Positions 53,430 through 62,866 of a DNA stretch of 64,000 nucleotides are shown piece after piece. This stretch comes from an uncultured Roseovarius sp. (GTDB lineage: Bacteria > Pseudomonadota > Alphaproteobacteria > Rhodobacterales > Rhodobacteraceae), in the NCBI GenBank assembly GCA_947496175.1, contig CANMBU010000005.1, positions 61,059-125,058 of the forward strand, in the 5' to 3' direction. The position numbers were made by a program, and so were the translations under genes. The stretch's first letter is position 1. Every line of letters starts with the position of its first letter. The notes under the pieces were generated by a model, which saw only the letters and a list, made by a program, of their open reading frames with translations, ran no database searches and was not told where the DNA came from.

Positions 53430-54579
53430 CGTAAAACTCATCCTGGCGGACCGGATCATCGAGAACGGCGCGCTGAAGATCGAAAACGGTATGATCGCCG
53501 AGATCACTGGGAGCCCAGGCCAGCCATCAGGTTTCACCGTGTTCCCGGGCTTCATCGACATGCACGGCGACATGATCGAGCTGGAACTGGAACCTCGCCC
53601 GAAGGTAGATTTTCCGATGGAAGTCGCGGTCGGTCATCTGGATGCGCGCCTTGCCGCGGCTGGGGTGACGACGGCCTATGCGGGCGTCTCATTCTCGCGA
53701 AGCGCGAAAGATGGAGAGCGGCGGTCCTTTGAGCATACGAGCGCAATCATTCGCGCGCTCAAAGATAGCATCCAGGGTCTCCGGGTCGATCACCGCATCC
53801 ATGCGCGGTTTGACATGACCTATACCGATGCCATCGCGGCGCTCGAAGGGTTGCTGGAAGCTGGCGCCGTCGATCTGGTCTCCGTCATGGATCATACTCC
53901 GGGTCAAGGCCAGTATCGCAACATCGAAAAGCTGATCGGTTACAGAATGCGAGGCGGGACAAGCGAAGAACAAGCCCGCGCCGAAATTCAGACCCGCATG
54001 GACAATGCCGTGCCCGTGGAACAGTTGCTCAAGAACCTGAAAGAGGTCTCGCGGCTCTGCAAAGCACACGGTGTTGCAATGGCCAGCCATGATGACGACA
54101 CCGTGCAAATGGCAAAGCTGATGGCGGATATCGGTGCCGTGATCAGCGAGTTTCCCGTAACGATGGAGGCCGCGCAGGTTGCGAAGAAACGCGGGCTGAT
54201 GATTGCCATGGGCGCGCCAAATGCGATGCGGGGGCAAAGCTACTCAGGCAATCTGTCTGCGCGCGAGGCCCATGCGGCGGGTCTTTTGCACATCTTGGCG
54301 GCGGATTATCACCCTGCCGCCATTTTGCCGGCCATTCGCGCCCTGTCCACGTCTGACCCTGACGGCTTGGTCGGCGCTGTGCGGCTGGCTTCAAAAAACC
54401 CTGCCAAGGCACTTGGCCTCAGCGACCGGGGTGAGGTTGCTATGGGCAAGCGAGCCGACCTCGTCGTTGTCGATGCCAATGACCGGGTTGTCCAAACCAT
54501 CTGTCATGGTGAGACCATCTTTTCGAACGGCTCTGGTCCGCGATTTAGCGCCCATTCTGAAGTGGCCGCTGTCGCGTAA
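53413..54579 (+). CDS. phnM: PhnM, RPnTP diphosphohydrolase
   Basis: The 388-residue amidohydrolase has the metal motif PGFIDMHGD, the later MDHTPGQGQY and MASHDDD segments and HAAGLLHILAADYHP near the end. PhnM removes pyrophosphate from the ribosyl phosphonate triphosphate made by PhnI. AGGAG lies upstream of ATG 53413. It ends phnFGHIJKLM; the next unit starts at phnC with its own palindrome. Confidence 0.93.
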   Translation: MMWLSDVKLILADRIIENGALKIENGMIAEITGSPGQPSGFTVFPGFIDMHGDMIELELEPRPKVDFPMEVAVGHLDARLAAAGVTTAYAGVSFSRSAKDGERRSFEHTSAIIRALKDSIQGLRVDHRIHARFDMTYTDAIAALEGLLEAGAVDLVSVMDHTPGQGQYRNIEKLIGYRMRGGTSEEQARAEIQTRMDNAVPVEQLLKNLKEVSRLCKAHGVAMASHDDDTVQMAKLMADIGAVISEFPVTMEAAQVAKKRGLMIAMGAPNAMRGQSYSGNLSAREAHAAGLLHILAADYHPAAILPAIRALSTSDPDGLVGAVRLASKNPAKALGLSDRGEVAMGKRADLVVVDANDRVVQTICHGETIFSNGSGPRFSAHSEVAAVA

Positions 54580-54638
54580 CTCAACTTTTACAAAACGGAC
54601 TCTTTGGTGTCACAGAAGCAGGTGACAATTGGGGCGAA

Positions 54639-54654
54639 ATTCATTCGGATGAAT
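54639..54654 (+). promoter_or_regulatory. Second copy of the 16-bp PhnF-type palindrome, before phnC
   Basis: ATTCATTCGGATGAAT is identical to the palindrome at 48271 and ends 4 nt before the phnC ATG. It makes phnCDEE a separately controlled unit under the same regulator. A TGTCAC / GTGACA inverted repeat at 54608-54625 lies just upstream. Confidence 0.7.
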
Positions 54655-54658
54655 CGCT

Positions 54659-55465
54659 ATGTCTGCCCAAGCTGCCCTAACTCTTACCGGTGTCTCCAAA
54701 CTCTTTGACGAGACACGTGCCGTCGATGACGTCACACTCAAGATCGAACCAGGTCAGTTTGTCGGTGTCATTGGACGCTCTGGCGCTGGTAAGTCCACAA
54801 TGCTCCGATTGATCAACCGCCTCATCGACCCCACACAGGGGTCGATTTCGTTTGGGGGCTCAGAGATCACTAGCCTGCGTGGCCGGGATCTGCGGAATTG
54901 GCGGCGCGATTGCGCGATGATCTTTCAGCAGTTCAACCTTGTGGACCGGCTTGATGTTCTGACCAACGTCCTGATCGGTCGTCTGGCAGAGCACGGTTTC
55001 CTTAGCTCCATGGCCATGCAATTCACCGATGCCGAGCGTGCAATGGCGCTGGAAGCGCTCGACCGGCTGGATCTGGTGCCGCAGGCGCTGCAACGCGCGG
55101 GCACACTTTCGGGCGGCCAACAGCAGCGCGTCGCGATCGCAAAAGCGCTGGTGCAGCAGCCTAAAATCATGCTGGCGGATGAGCCTATTGCGTCGCTCGA
55201 CCCAGCGAACGCGACGCTTGTCATGGACGGCCTGCGGCAGATCAACAAAGAGGACGGGCTGACCGTTCTCGTCAACCTTCACACGCTCGACACCGCCCGC
55301 GCCTATTGCGACCGGATCATCGCGATGCGCAATGGTCGTGTCTTCTTTGACGGGGTTGCCGCCCAACTGACCGATGACGTCGTGCGCGACATCTATGGTC
55401 TCGAAGGCCTGCGAGAATTCAACGAGGCAGTGACGTCGACCCAATCGGTCGCCCTGCCAGCCTGA
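54659..55465 (+). CDS. phnC: Phosphonate ABC transporter ATPase PhnC
   Basis: The 268-residue ATPase has Walker [11 protein letters not shown], the family-typical [22 protein letters not shown], signature [15 protein letters not shown] and Walker [13 protein letters not shown]. It energises phosphonate import with PhnD and two PhnE proteins. The ATG follows the 16-bp palindrome. Confidence 0.95.
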   Translation: MSAQAALTLTGVSKLFDETRAVDDVTLKIEPGQFVGVIGRSGAGKSTMLRLINRLIDPTQGSISFGGSEITSLRGRDLRNWRRDCAMIFQQFNLVDRLDVLTNVLIGRLAEHGFLSSMAMQFTDAERAMALEALDRLDLVPQALQRAGTLSGGQQQRVAIAKALVQQPKIMLADEPIASLDPANATLVMDGLRQINKEDGLTVLVNLHTLDTARAYCDRIIAMRNGRVFFDGVAAQLTDDVVRDIYGLEGLREFNEAVTSTQSVALPA

Positions 55466-55507
55466 CACCGCAATCCAATCGCCAAACCAACCCAGGGGGA
55501 CCTGACC

Positions 55508-56407
55508 ATGAAATACTTTATTACAACTGCTGTGGCCGCAGTGCTTGCCACGTCTGCCGTCGCAGAAGACTGGAAAGAAGACTACCAAGTCATCAAATTC
55601 GGCATCCTATCGGGTGAGAACGAAAAAGACCGGATCGCGCGCTACACGCCGTTCGAGGAATATCTTGAGCGGGAACTGGGCGTCGAAGTCGAAATCTTCA
55701 CCGCTGGCGCCTATGACGGTGTGATCCAGGCGCTTGGCGCTGATCAGATCGAATTTGCCTTCCTCGGCTCGTCCTCTTATGCCGCCGCTTACACGGCCAC
55801 CGACGGCGGCGTTGTTCCGCTCGTCAGCCGCGTGCAGAACGACGGCTCGACGGGCTATTACTCGGTGATCGTGACCCGTTGCGACAGCGGCCTGAATGAT
55901 CTGGCTTCGCTCGAAGGAAAGGTTCTGGCCTTTGCTGACCCCGACAGCACCTCGGGCTACGCCGTGCCTTACTTCAACCTCGCCAAGGAAGTTGACCCCA
56001 AGACCTACTTCTCGGCCATCCCCTTCTCCGGCTCGCATGAGGCTGGCGTGGCCGGTGTTGTGCAAGGTACGTTTGACGCCGCAGCCACCTATCAGACCAA
56101 CGAAACCTCGGGCATCGTCCAGCGTATGGTCGATAAGGGAATGATTGAAGAAGGCGAAGCCTGCGCGATCTGGCAGTCGCCCGAAATCACCTCTGGGCCT
56201 CTCACGGCACGCGCAAATCTGCCTCAGGAACTGATGGACGCGATGACCAAAGCCGTCATGGAAATCCCGGAAAAAGACCCTGCGGCATTCAAGGAAATGT
56301 CGGGCGGTGAGACCTCCACCCAGAAAGGCTGGATCGAGGTCGATCAGGAACGCTACCAGTGGATCGTGGATATGCGCGACTGGTTGAAAAAGCAGCGTCG
56401 TTCGTAA
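55508..56407 (+). CDS. phnD: Phosphonate-binding periplasmic protein PhnD
   Basis: The 299-residue protein has a signal peptide (TTAVAAVLATSAVAED) and PhnD features: VIKFGILSGENEKDRIARYTPFEEYLE and DPDSTSGYAVPYF. It delivers phosphonate to the PhnE permease. A strong hairpin follows its stop. A 14-nt motif (CCAATCGCCAAACC, 55475-55488) just upstream also occurs before the other binding-protein gene. Confidence 0.94.
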   Translation: MKYFITTAVAAVLATSAVAEDWKEDYQVIKFGILSGENEKDRIARYTPFEEYLERELGVEVEIFTAGAYDGVIQALGADQIEFAFLGSSSYAAAYTATDGGVVPLVSRVQNDGSTGYYSVIVTRCDSGLNDLASLEGKVLAFADPDSTSGYAVPYFNLAKEVDPKTYFSAIPFSGSHEAGVAGVVQGTFDAAATYQTNETSGIVQRMVDKGMIEEGEACAIWQSPEITSGPLTARANLPQELMDAMTKAVMEIPEKDPAAFKEMSGGETSTQKGWIEVDQERYQWIVDMRDWLKKQRRS

Positions 56408-56419
56408 GCTGACAGATCC

Positions 56420-56446
56420 GGACCCTCGCCAAACTGGCGGGGGTCC
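56420..56446 (+). terminator. Hairpin between phnD and phnE
   Basis: GGACCCTCGCC and GGCGGGGGTCC form an 11-bp stem (one G-T pair) with loop AAACT. It lies 12 nt after the phnD stop and lacks a T-run. Like the hairpins after the other binding-protein genes, it may stabilise the upstream mRNA or lower permease expression. Confidence 0.55.
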
Positions 56447-56467
56447 ATTCGCATTGGGATATCAAAA

Positions 56468-57400
56468 ATGACCGCTGCCGCCGACGTGACGCCTTTGCGT
56501 CCGATGGACCAATTCGAATTGGATTACGCAGCCCGAAGGCGGCGTGCAAAACGCGGCTGGCTGATCGCAAGTGTCCTGTTTTTTGCTCTTTTCGCATTCT
56601 CGGCTTGGCTCGGTGATTTCTTCAAGGTCACGCAGGTCACGCTGCCTGACGGCTCGCGCGAGTGGCGCTGGATCATTCCTGCGGGTCTGCCACGTTTGGG
56701 CGAGTTCATCGAAAAAACGCTGCCGGTTTTGCGGTGGGACAGTCTTGGCACGGATTTCGCCGAATGGTTCTGGCGCTGGAAAGTCTGGGTGAACCTTCTG
56801 ATCGAGACCGTGCTGATCGCTTTCATGGCAACGGCACTTGGCGTTTTTGGCGGGTTTGTGATGTCCTTCCCTGCGTCGCGCAACCTTGCCCCGAACCGAT
56901 GGGTTCTGTGGTTCTGCCGCCGCTATCTCGAGATCGCGCGCACAGTCCCGGAACTGGTCTGGGCGTTGATCTTTGTATTTTGCTTCTCGGTCGGGCCAAT
57001 GGCCGGTGTACTGGCCATCGGGCTTCACACGACCGGGGCCTTGGGCAAGCTTTATTCGGAAGTGAACGAAAACATCGACATGCGACCGCTGGAAGGCGTG
57101 AAGGCGGCAGGCGGCACATGGTTTGACCAAATCCGCTATGGGGCCGTGCCGCAGGTCATGCCAAATATCATCAGCTACACGCTGCTGCGGTTCGAGATCA
57201 ACGTGCGCGCATCGTCGATCATCGGCTATGTGGGCGCCGGAGGGCTCGGCCAGGAATTTCGTGAGGCATTGTCCTTGCAGGAATATACCGACCTGTCGGC
57301 TCTGTTTCTGATCATCTTTGTGACTGTGATGGTCATTGATTATGGATCAGAGAAGCTGCGCCACCGGGTCATCGGTCTTGAGAAAGGGCCCGCGACATGA
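56468..57400 (+). CDS. phnE: Phosphonate ABC transporter permease PhnE (first)
   Basis: The 310-residue permease has a cytoplasmic basic N-terminus, several membrane helices and the EAA-type loop KLYSEVNENIDMRPLEGVKAAGG. It forms a channel with the next PhnE. A longer periplasmic segment (~residues 45-75, with VTLPDGSREWRW) is present. Its stop overlaps the second phnE start by 4 nt. Confidence 0.93.
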   Translation: MTAAADVTPLRPMDQFELDYAARRRRAKRGWLIASVLFFALFAFSAWLGDFFKVTQVTLPDGSREWRWIIPAGLPRLGEFIEKTLPVLRWDSLGTDFAEWFWRWKVWVNLLIETVLIAFMATALGVFGGFVMSFPASRNLAPNRWVLWFCRRYLEIARTVPELVWALIFVFCFSVGPMAGVLAIGLHTTGALGKLYSEVNENIDMRPLEGVKAAGGTWFDQIRYGAVPQVMPNIISYTLLRFEINVRASSIIGYVGAGGLGQEFREALSLQEYTDLSALFLIIFVTVMVIDYGSEKLRHRVIGLEKGPAT

Positions 57401-58254
57401 CCCCAACCGACGCGCAAATCAAAGGCTGGATGGACAAGCAGCCGCAAGCTTTTCGCGACACACCCGCCGTGCGCCTGCGCAAGATCAGCCTTTGGGCGCT
57501 TTTCATTGGGCTCTTTGCCTGGTGCCTTTATGATTTCAACTTTTCACCTGAACGGATCTGGGTCGGTCTCGAACGGCTCGGAACTGTGGTCTCGTTCATG
57601 TTCCCGCCGCATCTTTGGGAAACCTGGCCTGAATGGGTCGAGGTGTTTACAGCCCTCGGCGAAACGGTTGCCATGGCGTTTCTCGGAACGGTGCTGGGTC
57701 TGATCATCGCATTCCCTGTGTCCTTCCTCGGGGCCAAGAACATCACCCGCATCTTCTGGCTGCGCCATTCCGCGCGGCGCGGTTATGACATCATCCGGGC
57801 GTTCGAAACCTTGATCCTGGCGCTGATTTTTATCCGGGCGTTCGGACTCGGCCCTTTGGCAGGCATCCTCGCGATAGCGGTGTCTGAGATCGGGACGTTC
57901 GGCAAACTCTTCTCCGAAGCGTTGGAGAACACGTCCAAACGCCCCGTCGAGGGCGTGGTCGCTTCGGGCGGATCGCGGTTCCAGTCGATCCTTTACGGGA
58001 TCATGCCGCAGGTCTTGCCTGTTCACCTTTCGATCATCCTTTACAACTTTGAATCCAATGTTCGTTCGTCCACGATCCTTGGCATTGTGGGCGCGGGGGG
58101 CATCGGCTTCATGCTGTCAGACCGGATCGCTGGACTGTTCTGGGATCAGGTCTGGACGATCATCTTCCTGATCATCGCCATGGTCTACATCGTTGACTAT
58201 CTCTCCGGCCTGATCCGCACCCGTGTGATCGGCAAATGGGAAGGCGCGCACTGA
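57397..58254 (+). CDS. phnE: Phosphonate ABC transporter permease PhnE (second)
   Basis: The 285-residue permease has the EAA loop [23 protein letters not shown] and about six membrane helices. It pairs with the preceding PhnE. Its stop overlaps the hexapeptide gene start by one base. Confidence 0.93.
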   Translation: MTPTDAQIKGWMDKQPQAFRDTPAVRLRKISLWALFIGLFAWCLYDFNFSPERIWVGLERLGTVVSFMFPPHLWETWPEWVEVFTALGETVAMAFLGTVLGLIIAFPVSFLGAKNITRIFWLRHSARRGYDIIRAFETLILALIFIRAFGLGPLAGILAIAVSEIGTFGKLFSEALENTSKRPVEGVVASGGSRFQSILYGIMPQVLPVHLSIILYNFESNVRSSTILGIVGAGGIGFMLSDRIAGLFWDQVWTIIFLIIAMVYIVDYLSGLIRTRVIGKWEGAH

Positions 58255-58880
58255 TGGCCGCAGCCGGTTCCAAGAACGCTTTGTCCAAAGTGCCCACCAT
58301 CCACGAAGGTGCCATGGTTGACGATTTCGAGCTTGGCATGTGGACCGAGGTAGGCAAGGGCACGATCCTCAAACACGGGTCCATGGGCGATTGGTCGTAT
58401 ATCACCAAGGATTGCCATGTGGTTTGGACGACAATTGGCAAGATGTGCTCGATCGCCAATTCGACCCGTATCAATCCCGGAAACCACCCCACATGGCGCG
58501 CGGTGCAGCACCATTCGGTCTATCGTGCCGAAGCTTATGGCTTGGGCGAGGATGATTACGACTTTTTCGAATGGCGCAAAGCTGATTGGGTGACGATTGG
58601 CCATGATGTCTGGATCGGGCATGGGGTGACCGTGACCGCTGGCGTGACCATCGGGACGGGCGCCGTGATCGGCGCGGGCGCGGTCGTCACCAAGGATGTC
58701 GCCCCCTACACCGTGGTCGGCGGGGTGCCAGCGCGTGTCCTCAAGCGTCGTTTCACCGAGGCGCAGGCCGAGGCTCTGCAAGACATTGCCGTTTGGGATT
58801 GGGGCTACGAGACCTACAAGGCCGCTTTGCCAGACATCCGCGCGCTGGAGATCGACGCGCTCATCGAAAAGTATCGGTAG
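58254..58880 (+). CDS. Phosphonate-cluster hexapeptide acetyltransferase
   Basis: The ~208-residue protein has left-handed beta-helix hexapeptide repeats ([10 protein letters not shown], then [33 protein letters not shown]), the fold of chloramphenicol/xenobiotic acetyltransferases. Members of this family are encoded next to C-P lyase genes (phn transferase hexapeptide family). The substrate is unknown; an aminoalkylphosphonate amine is a reasonable guess. Confidence 0.85.
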   Translation: MAAAGSKNALSKVPTIHEGAMVDDFELGMWTEVGKGTILKHGSMGDWSYITKDCHVVWTTIGKMCSIANSTRINPGNHPTWRAVQHHSVYRAEAYGLGEDDYDFFEWRKADWVTIGHDVWIGHGVTVTAGVTIGTGAVIGAGAVVTKDVAPYTVVGGVPARVLKRRFTEAQAEALQDIAVWDWGYETYKAALPDIRALEIDALIEKYR

Positions 58881-59441
58881 ATGCGGCTCGTCACGCCGTC
58901 TTTGGAGCATCTAGATGCTTATTGCGCCGCGCTTGAAACCGGCTGGTCTCCTCGCACCACCCGGCAAAAGGCGGCGACAGAGGAATTGCACGCGATCTCC
59001 TTAGATCCCGTGGGCTTCATTGCATCTCTTGATGATCCAGACGCGCGCGGCGGCGATATCCAGCTGACAGATGGCAAATTCGTGAAGCGCCTTCCAAGCT
59101 TCCGTCGTTGGATTTGGCACGACGGCTTTTGCGGTAGTATCGAGCTGAGATGGCAGCATGGTACCAATGCCCTGCCACCGACTTGTCTTGGACATATCGG
59201 CTATGCGGTTGTGCCGTCGCGCAGACGCGAGGGCCTGGCAACAGCAGCTCTTGGCGCGCTGTTGCCCGATGCGCGGCGCACAGGCTTGACCTTCGTGGAC
59301 CTTACGACCGACCCGGGAAACACGGCCTCGATCCGCGTGATCGAAAAGAACGGCGGGCAGTTGGTAGAGCGCCGCGATAAAGCTCTAACGCATGGAGGCG
59401 GTCAAGAACTGCTGTTTCGCATTCACCTGCCACTTCTTTAG
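58881..59441 (+). CDS. GNAT-family acetyltransferase
   Basis: The 186-residue protein has a GNAT core: GHIGYAVVPSRRREGLATAAL (acetyl-CoA motif A, RRREGLA), then FVDLTTDPGNTASIRVIEKNGG. It begins right after the hexapeptide gene. PhnO in other phn operons is also a GNAT that acetylates aminoalkylphosphonates; whether this is a functional analogue is uncertain. Confidence 0.82.
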   Translation: MRLVTPSLEHLDAYCAALETGWSPRTTRQKAATEELHAISLDPVGFIASLDDPDARGGDIQLTDGKFVKRLPSFRRWIWHDGFCGSIELRWQHGTNALPPTCLGHIGYAVVPSRRREGLATAALGALLPDARRTGLTFVDLTTDPGNTASIRVIEKNGGQLVERRDKALTHGGGQELLFRIHLPLL

Positions 59442-59513
59442 ACGTCTTCGACCAAGGCCGTCACTGGTGAATTTGGCATAGCGGCCGAAACCTGAAAGCA
59501 AAGGTTGCCGCAG

Positions 59514-59531
59514 TTGTCACAAAACCTTCAC
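59514..59531 (+). promoter_or_regulatory. Pho-box-like site before the aldo/keto reductase
   Basis: TTGTCAC-AAAA-CCTTCAC has two 7-nt repeats with a 4-nt spacer, resembling the PhoB consensus. It lies ~50 nt before ATG 59583. Confidence 0.5.
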
Positions 59532-59582
59532 GCGGTCAGTCTAAGCGGCCCCGACCGGCAAAACAAATCTGGAACATAACGC

Positions 59583-60521
59583 ATGGTTAGGCTGAAGGCA
59601 CTCGATGGCAAGGACGCGTCTCCCTTGTGTTTTGGATGCATGCAATTCGGCGGGACTGCAGATGCCGCTGCAAGCCGCGCCATGTTCGACGCTTGCCGAG
59701 ACGCAGGTATCAACTTTTTCGATACAGCTCACACGTATACAGCCGGTCAATCCGAGGAACTGCTGGGCGGCTTCATCCAACACGAGCGTGACGCGCTGAT
59801 AGTAGCGACAAAGACTGGTTATACCGGGGGCAGCGGCCGCGAGAATATTCTGACTCAGTTCGACGAAAGCCAATCTCGTCTTAGGCTGGATGTTGTCGAT
59901 ATCTTGTACCTGCACCGATGGGACCCCAGGACCCCCCTGCTTGAAACCTTCGAAGCACTGCGCGAGTTGCAGGCCCAAGGCAAAATTCGGCACATTGGCG
60001 TTTCGAATTTTGCGACCTGGCAGGTCATGAAAGCCCAGGCCGTTGCCGAACAACTCGGAACCCGCATTGATGTCATCCAGCCAATGTATTCCCTGATCAA
60101 GCGACAGGCTGAGGTGGAGCTTTTCCCGATGGCACTTTCCGAGGATATTGCCGTCGCTGCCTATTCACCGTTGGGCAGCGGTTTGCTCACGGGCAAATAC
60201 CAGAGCGGCGGCGAGGGACGTCTTTCGACGGACAAACGCTATGCTGCCCGTTACGGGCAAGCGTGGATGGCGGAGACGGCGCAGGCCTTTTCAGCTTTGG
60301 CCAAGGAATGGGGAACCGACCCCGCGACTTTGGCAGTGGCTTGGGCTGCCAAACACCCAGCTGTTTCTGCTCCGATAATCAGTGGACGCAACGCCCAGCA
60401 GTTGGAGCCGTCTTTGAAGTCTTTGAGTGTTTGCCTTACTGCGGAACAATACAAGCAGATCGAAGCGTTGTCTGCGCGGCCGGCTCCCGCGACCGACCGT
60501 TTGGAAGAAGCAGGCGCCTAG
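59583..60521 (+). CDS. Aldo/keto reductase
   Basis: The 312-residue AKR has the catalytic tetrad regions: FFDTAHTYTAG (Asp and Tyr), VATKTGY (Lys) and YLHRWDP (His). The late APIISGRNAQQLEPSL segment binds NADP. It reduces an aldehyde or ketone with NADPH; a role in handling carbon products of phosphonate breakdown is possible given the neighbours. Its 3' end overlaps the convergent small gene by 4 nt. Confidence 0.9.
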   Translation: MVRLKALDGKDASPLCFGCMQFGGTADAAASRAMFDACRDAGINFFDTAHTYTAGQSEELLGGFIQHERDALIVATKTGYTGGSGRENILTQFDESQSRLRLDVVDILYLHRWDPRTPLLETFEALRELQAQGKIRHIGVSNFATWQVMKAQAVAEQLGTRIDVIQPMYSLIKRQAEVELFPMALSEDIAVAAYSPLGSGLLTGKYQSGGEGRLSTDKRYAARYGQAWMAETAQAFSALAKEWGTDPATLAVAWAAKHPAVSAPIISGRNAQQLEPSLKSLSVCLTAEQYKQIEALSARPAPATDRLEEAGA

Positions 60522-60817
60522 GCTGGCCCAGCCAGACCAGCCTCCCAGTGTTCGCCCATGGCCACTATGCAAGACGTGCCATTCGCGTAATTCTGCACAA
60601 TCATCCATTCGCCATCCCGTGGGCTGACCCACACTTCCAGCATGGTTTCCGGGTCACGCAGTCCCATGCCCTGACGTTCCGCCCCGAGAACCTCGGTCAG
60701 CATCGAAAGCATACGCTCGCTGTCATCACAGCTGACATCCGACATCTTGGCGCTGGCAAGTGTTGGCGCAGTGACAGAAATCGTCAGCAAGAGAACAAGT
60801 CGATTGATCATGGTCAC
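60518..60817 (-). CDS. Small exported hypothetical protein
   Basis: The 99-residue protein has a signal peptide (INRLVLLLTISVTAPTLASA) and a mature part with two Cys (VSCDDS, GTSCIV) and the segment EVWVSPRDGEWMIVQNYANG. It is convergent with the aldo/keto reductase. A Pho-box-like site lies 26 nt before its start on its own strand, so it may be a PhoB-regulated periplasmic protein. Family not recognised. Confidence 0.65.
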   Translation of the reverse strand: MTMINRLVLLLTISVTAPTLASAKMSDVSCDDSERMLSMLTEVLGAERQGMGLRDPETMLEVWVSPRDGEWMIVQNYANGTSCIVAMGEHWEAGLAGPA

Positions 60818-60842
60818 AGCATAGATGGCCAGAATGACGGAC

Positions 60843-60860
60843 GTAACAGTTTTATGACGG
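60843..60860 (-). promoter_or_regulatory. Pho-box-like site, - strand
   Basis: Read on the - strand, CCGTCAT-AAAA-CTGTTAC matches the PhoB direct-repeat pattern closely. It points toward the small exported gene at 60518-60817. Confidence 0.55.
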
Positions 60861-60961
60861 CTTGTGGATAAAATTTCCTTACTGCGTGCGGTTCATCACT
60901 ATCCCACGCCTGTCCATCAGAAGGTTTGCTGTCACAAATCCGTTTCGCAAATGCCAAGAAA

Positions 60962-60979
60962 CTGAATCAAAACTGTCAC
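60962..60979 (+). promoter_or_regulatory. Weak Pho-box-like site before the second phnC
   Basis: CTGAATC-AAAA-CTGTCAC has one good and one poor half-site, ~50 nt before the second phnC. It supports PhoB control of the second transporter, but weakly. Confidence 0.4.
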
Positions 60980-61027
60980 GCAGATGTAGCGTAGTAGCCT
61001 TATCCGCCCCTTAAACATGGGGGCGAT

Positions 61028-61843
61028 ATGCTGAAAATCGACGCGCTGACCAAGCGGTTCGGAGACAAGACGGCTGTGGATGCAGCCAACATCTCCGTAG
61101 AAAAACCAACCATGATCGGGATCATCGGTCGTTCCGGTGCTGGAAAATCCACCCTGCTACGGATGGTCAACCGCCTCAGCGACGCCACCAGCGGAACAAT
61201 CACGTTCGAAGGTGAAGAGATCAGCGCCCTGCGCGGCGCCGCCAAACGGGATTGGCAGTCACGTTGCGCGATGATCTTTCAGCAGTTCAATCTGGTGCCG
61301 CGAATGGATGTGGTGTCGAACGTGCTGCACGGCACTTTGAACAAGCGCTCGACCTTTGCAACGATGTTCAACCTTTATCCGCAATCGGACATTCACAAAG
61401 CCATCGAAATTCTCGACCGGCTGGGCATCGCCGAACAGGCCCCCAAACGCGCGGAGGCCCTTTCAGGTGGTCAGCAGCAACGCGTCGCCATCGCGCGTGC
61501 GTTGATGCAGGACCCCAAGATCATTCTCGCCGATGAACCGATTGCCTCACTCGACCCGATGAACGCCCAGGTGGTGATGCAGGCCCTGCGCCGGATCCAC
61601 GAAGAGGACGGGCGCATGGTCATTGCCAATCTGCACACGCTCGACACTGCACGGCGCTATTGCGACCGCGTGATCGGGATGCGGGACGGACGGATCGTGT
61701 TTGACGGCACGCCAGAGCAACTAACCACCGGTGTTGCGCGTGACATCTATGGTGCCGGGGCCGACTTCTCGGAAGCCGCCACATCCACAGAAATCGAAAC
61801 ACTGGACAGACCGGAGGTCCGCAAAGCGGAGGTCTACGTCTGA
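61028..61843 (+). CDS. phnC: Phosphonate ABC transporter ATPase PhnC (second set)
   Basis: The 271-residue ATPase has Walker [33 protein letters not shown], signature [15 protein letters not shown] and Walker [13 protein letters not shown]. It is a diverged paralogue of the first PhnC. No PhnF palindrome lies upstream, so regulation differs from the first set. A hairpin follows its stop. Confidence 0.94.
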   Translation: MLKIDALTKRFGDKTAVDAANISVEKPTMIGIIGRSGAGKSTLLRMVNRLSDATSGTITFEGEEISALRGAAKRDWQSRCAMIFQQFNLVPRMDVVSNVLHGTLNKRSTFATMFNLYPQSDIHKAIEILDRLGIAEQAPKRAEALSGGQQQRVAIARALMQDPKIILADEPIASLDPMNAQVVMQALRRIHEEDGRMVIANLHTLDTARRYCDRVIGMRDGRIVFDGTPEQLTTGVARDIYGAGADFSEAATSTEIETLDRPEVRKAEVYV

Positions 61844-61854
61844 GCCAGCTGCCA

Positions 61855-61871
61855 CCCGCGCCTTTCGCGGG
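61855..61871 (+). terminator. Hairpin between second phnC and phnD
   Basis: CCCGCG-CCTTT-CGCGGG is a perfect 6-bp GC stem in the intergenic space. It may affect mRNA processing between the ATPase and binding-protein genes. Confidence 0.45.
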
Positions 61872-61936
61872 CCACCTTCATCAACCCCGCCCCAAAGCAG
61901 CCGAAAGGCGATAGGGCATCAAACTTGGAGACAAAG

Positions 61937-62848
61937 ATGAAAAAGACCCTCGCACTGGCGCTTGCCGCCACAACCGCGCTCAGCACCGGCGCTTTCGCTC
62001 AGGAAATTACCGAATTCCGCATCGGCATTCTGGGTGGCGAGAACGCCCAGGACCGCATGAACTCCTACCAGTGCCTTGCCGATTACACGACTGAAGCGCT
62101 TGGTGTCGAAACCAAACTTTTCGCACCGGCTGACTATAACGGCGTGATCCAGGGCCTGCTGGGCGGCACCATCGACATGGCTTGGTTGGGCGCATCGTCG
62201 TATGCCGCAACCTACCTGCAAGACCCCGAAGCGGTTGAGCCTGTGCTGATCAAGGTCAACGTGGACGGCTCCATCGGCTACCACTCCATCGGCTTTGCCC
62301 GCAAGGACAGCGGCATCACTTCGCTGGACGACATGGAAGGCAAAGTCTTCGGCTTTGGCGACCCGAACTCCACGTCCGGCTACTTGATCCCGTCCATCGA
62401 GATCCCGCAGTACAAAGACGGCGTGACCATGGAGAGCGGCGAGTATTTCGGCGAAGTGAAGTTCACCGGCGGCCACGAGCAAACCATCGTTGCCGTCAAC
62501 AACGGCGACATCGACGGCGGCGTGACCTGGGCTGATGGCCAGGGCAACTGGGAAGACGGCTATAACTCTGGCGCACTGCGCAAGGCTGTTGATGCTGGCC
62601 TCGTCGACATGAATGACATGGTCCAAATCTGGAAATCCAACGTGATCCCCGAGGGCCCCGTTGTGCTCCGCAAAGCGTTGCCTGCAGATGTCCGCGAGAC
62701 GATGACAGCTCTGGTCGATGGGCTGCACGAGCGTGACCCCGATTGCGCCTATGGTGTGGCCGCTGGTGACACGCTTGGCTTCCAGCCGGTGGCGCACGAC
62801 ACCTACATCTCGATCGTCGAAGCGCGCAAAGCGAAAATCGGCGGCTAA
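61937..62848 (+). CDS. phnD: Phosphonate-binding protein PhnD (second set)
   Basis: The 303-residue protein has a signal peptide (TLALALAATTALSTGAFAQ) and PhnD features FRIGILGGENAQDRMNSY, DPNSTSGYLIPS and a late VRETMTALVDGLHERDP. ATG 61937 is supported by GGAG 7 nt upstream. Its ligand may differ from the first PhnD, as pocket-region residues are changed. Confidence 0.93.
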   Translation: MKKTLALALAATTALSTGAFAQEITEFRIGILGGENAQDRMNSYQCLADYTTEALGVETKLFAPADYNGVIQGLLGGTIDMAWLGASSYAATYLQDPEAVEPVLIKVNVDGSIGYHSIGFARKDSGITSLDDMEGKVFGFGDPNSTSGYLIPSIEIPQYKDGVTMESGEYFGEVKFTGGHEQTIVAVNNGDIDGGVTWADGQGNWEDGYNSGALRKAVDAGLVDMNDMVQIWKSNVIPEGPVVLRKALPADVRETMTALVDGLHERDPDCAYGVAAGDTLGFQPVAHDTYISIVEARKAKIGG

Positions 62849-62866
62849 GTCACTTTCATGACGTAT

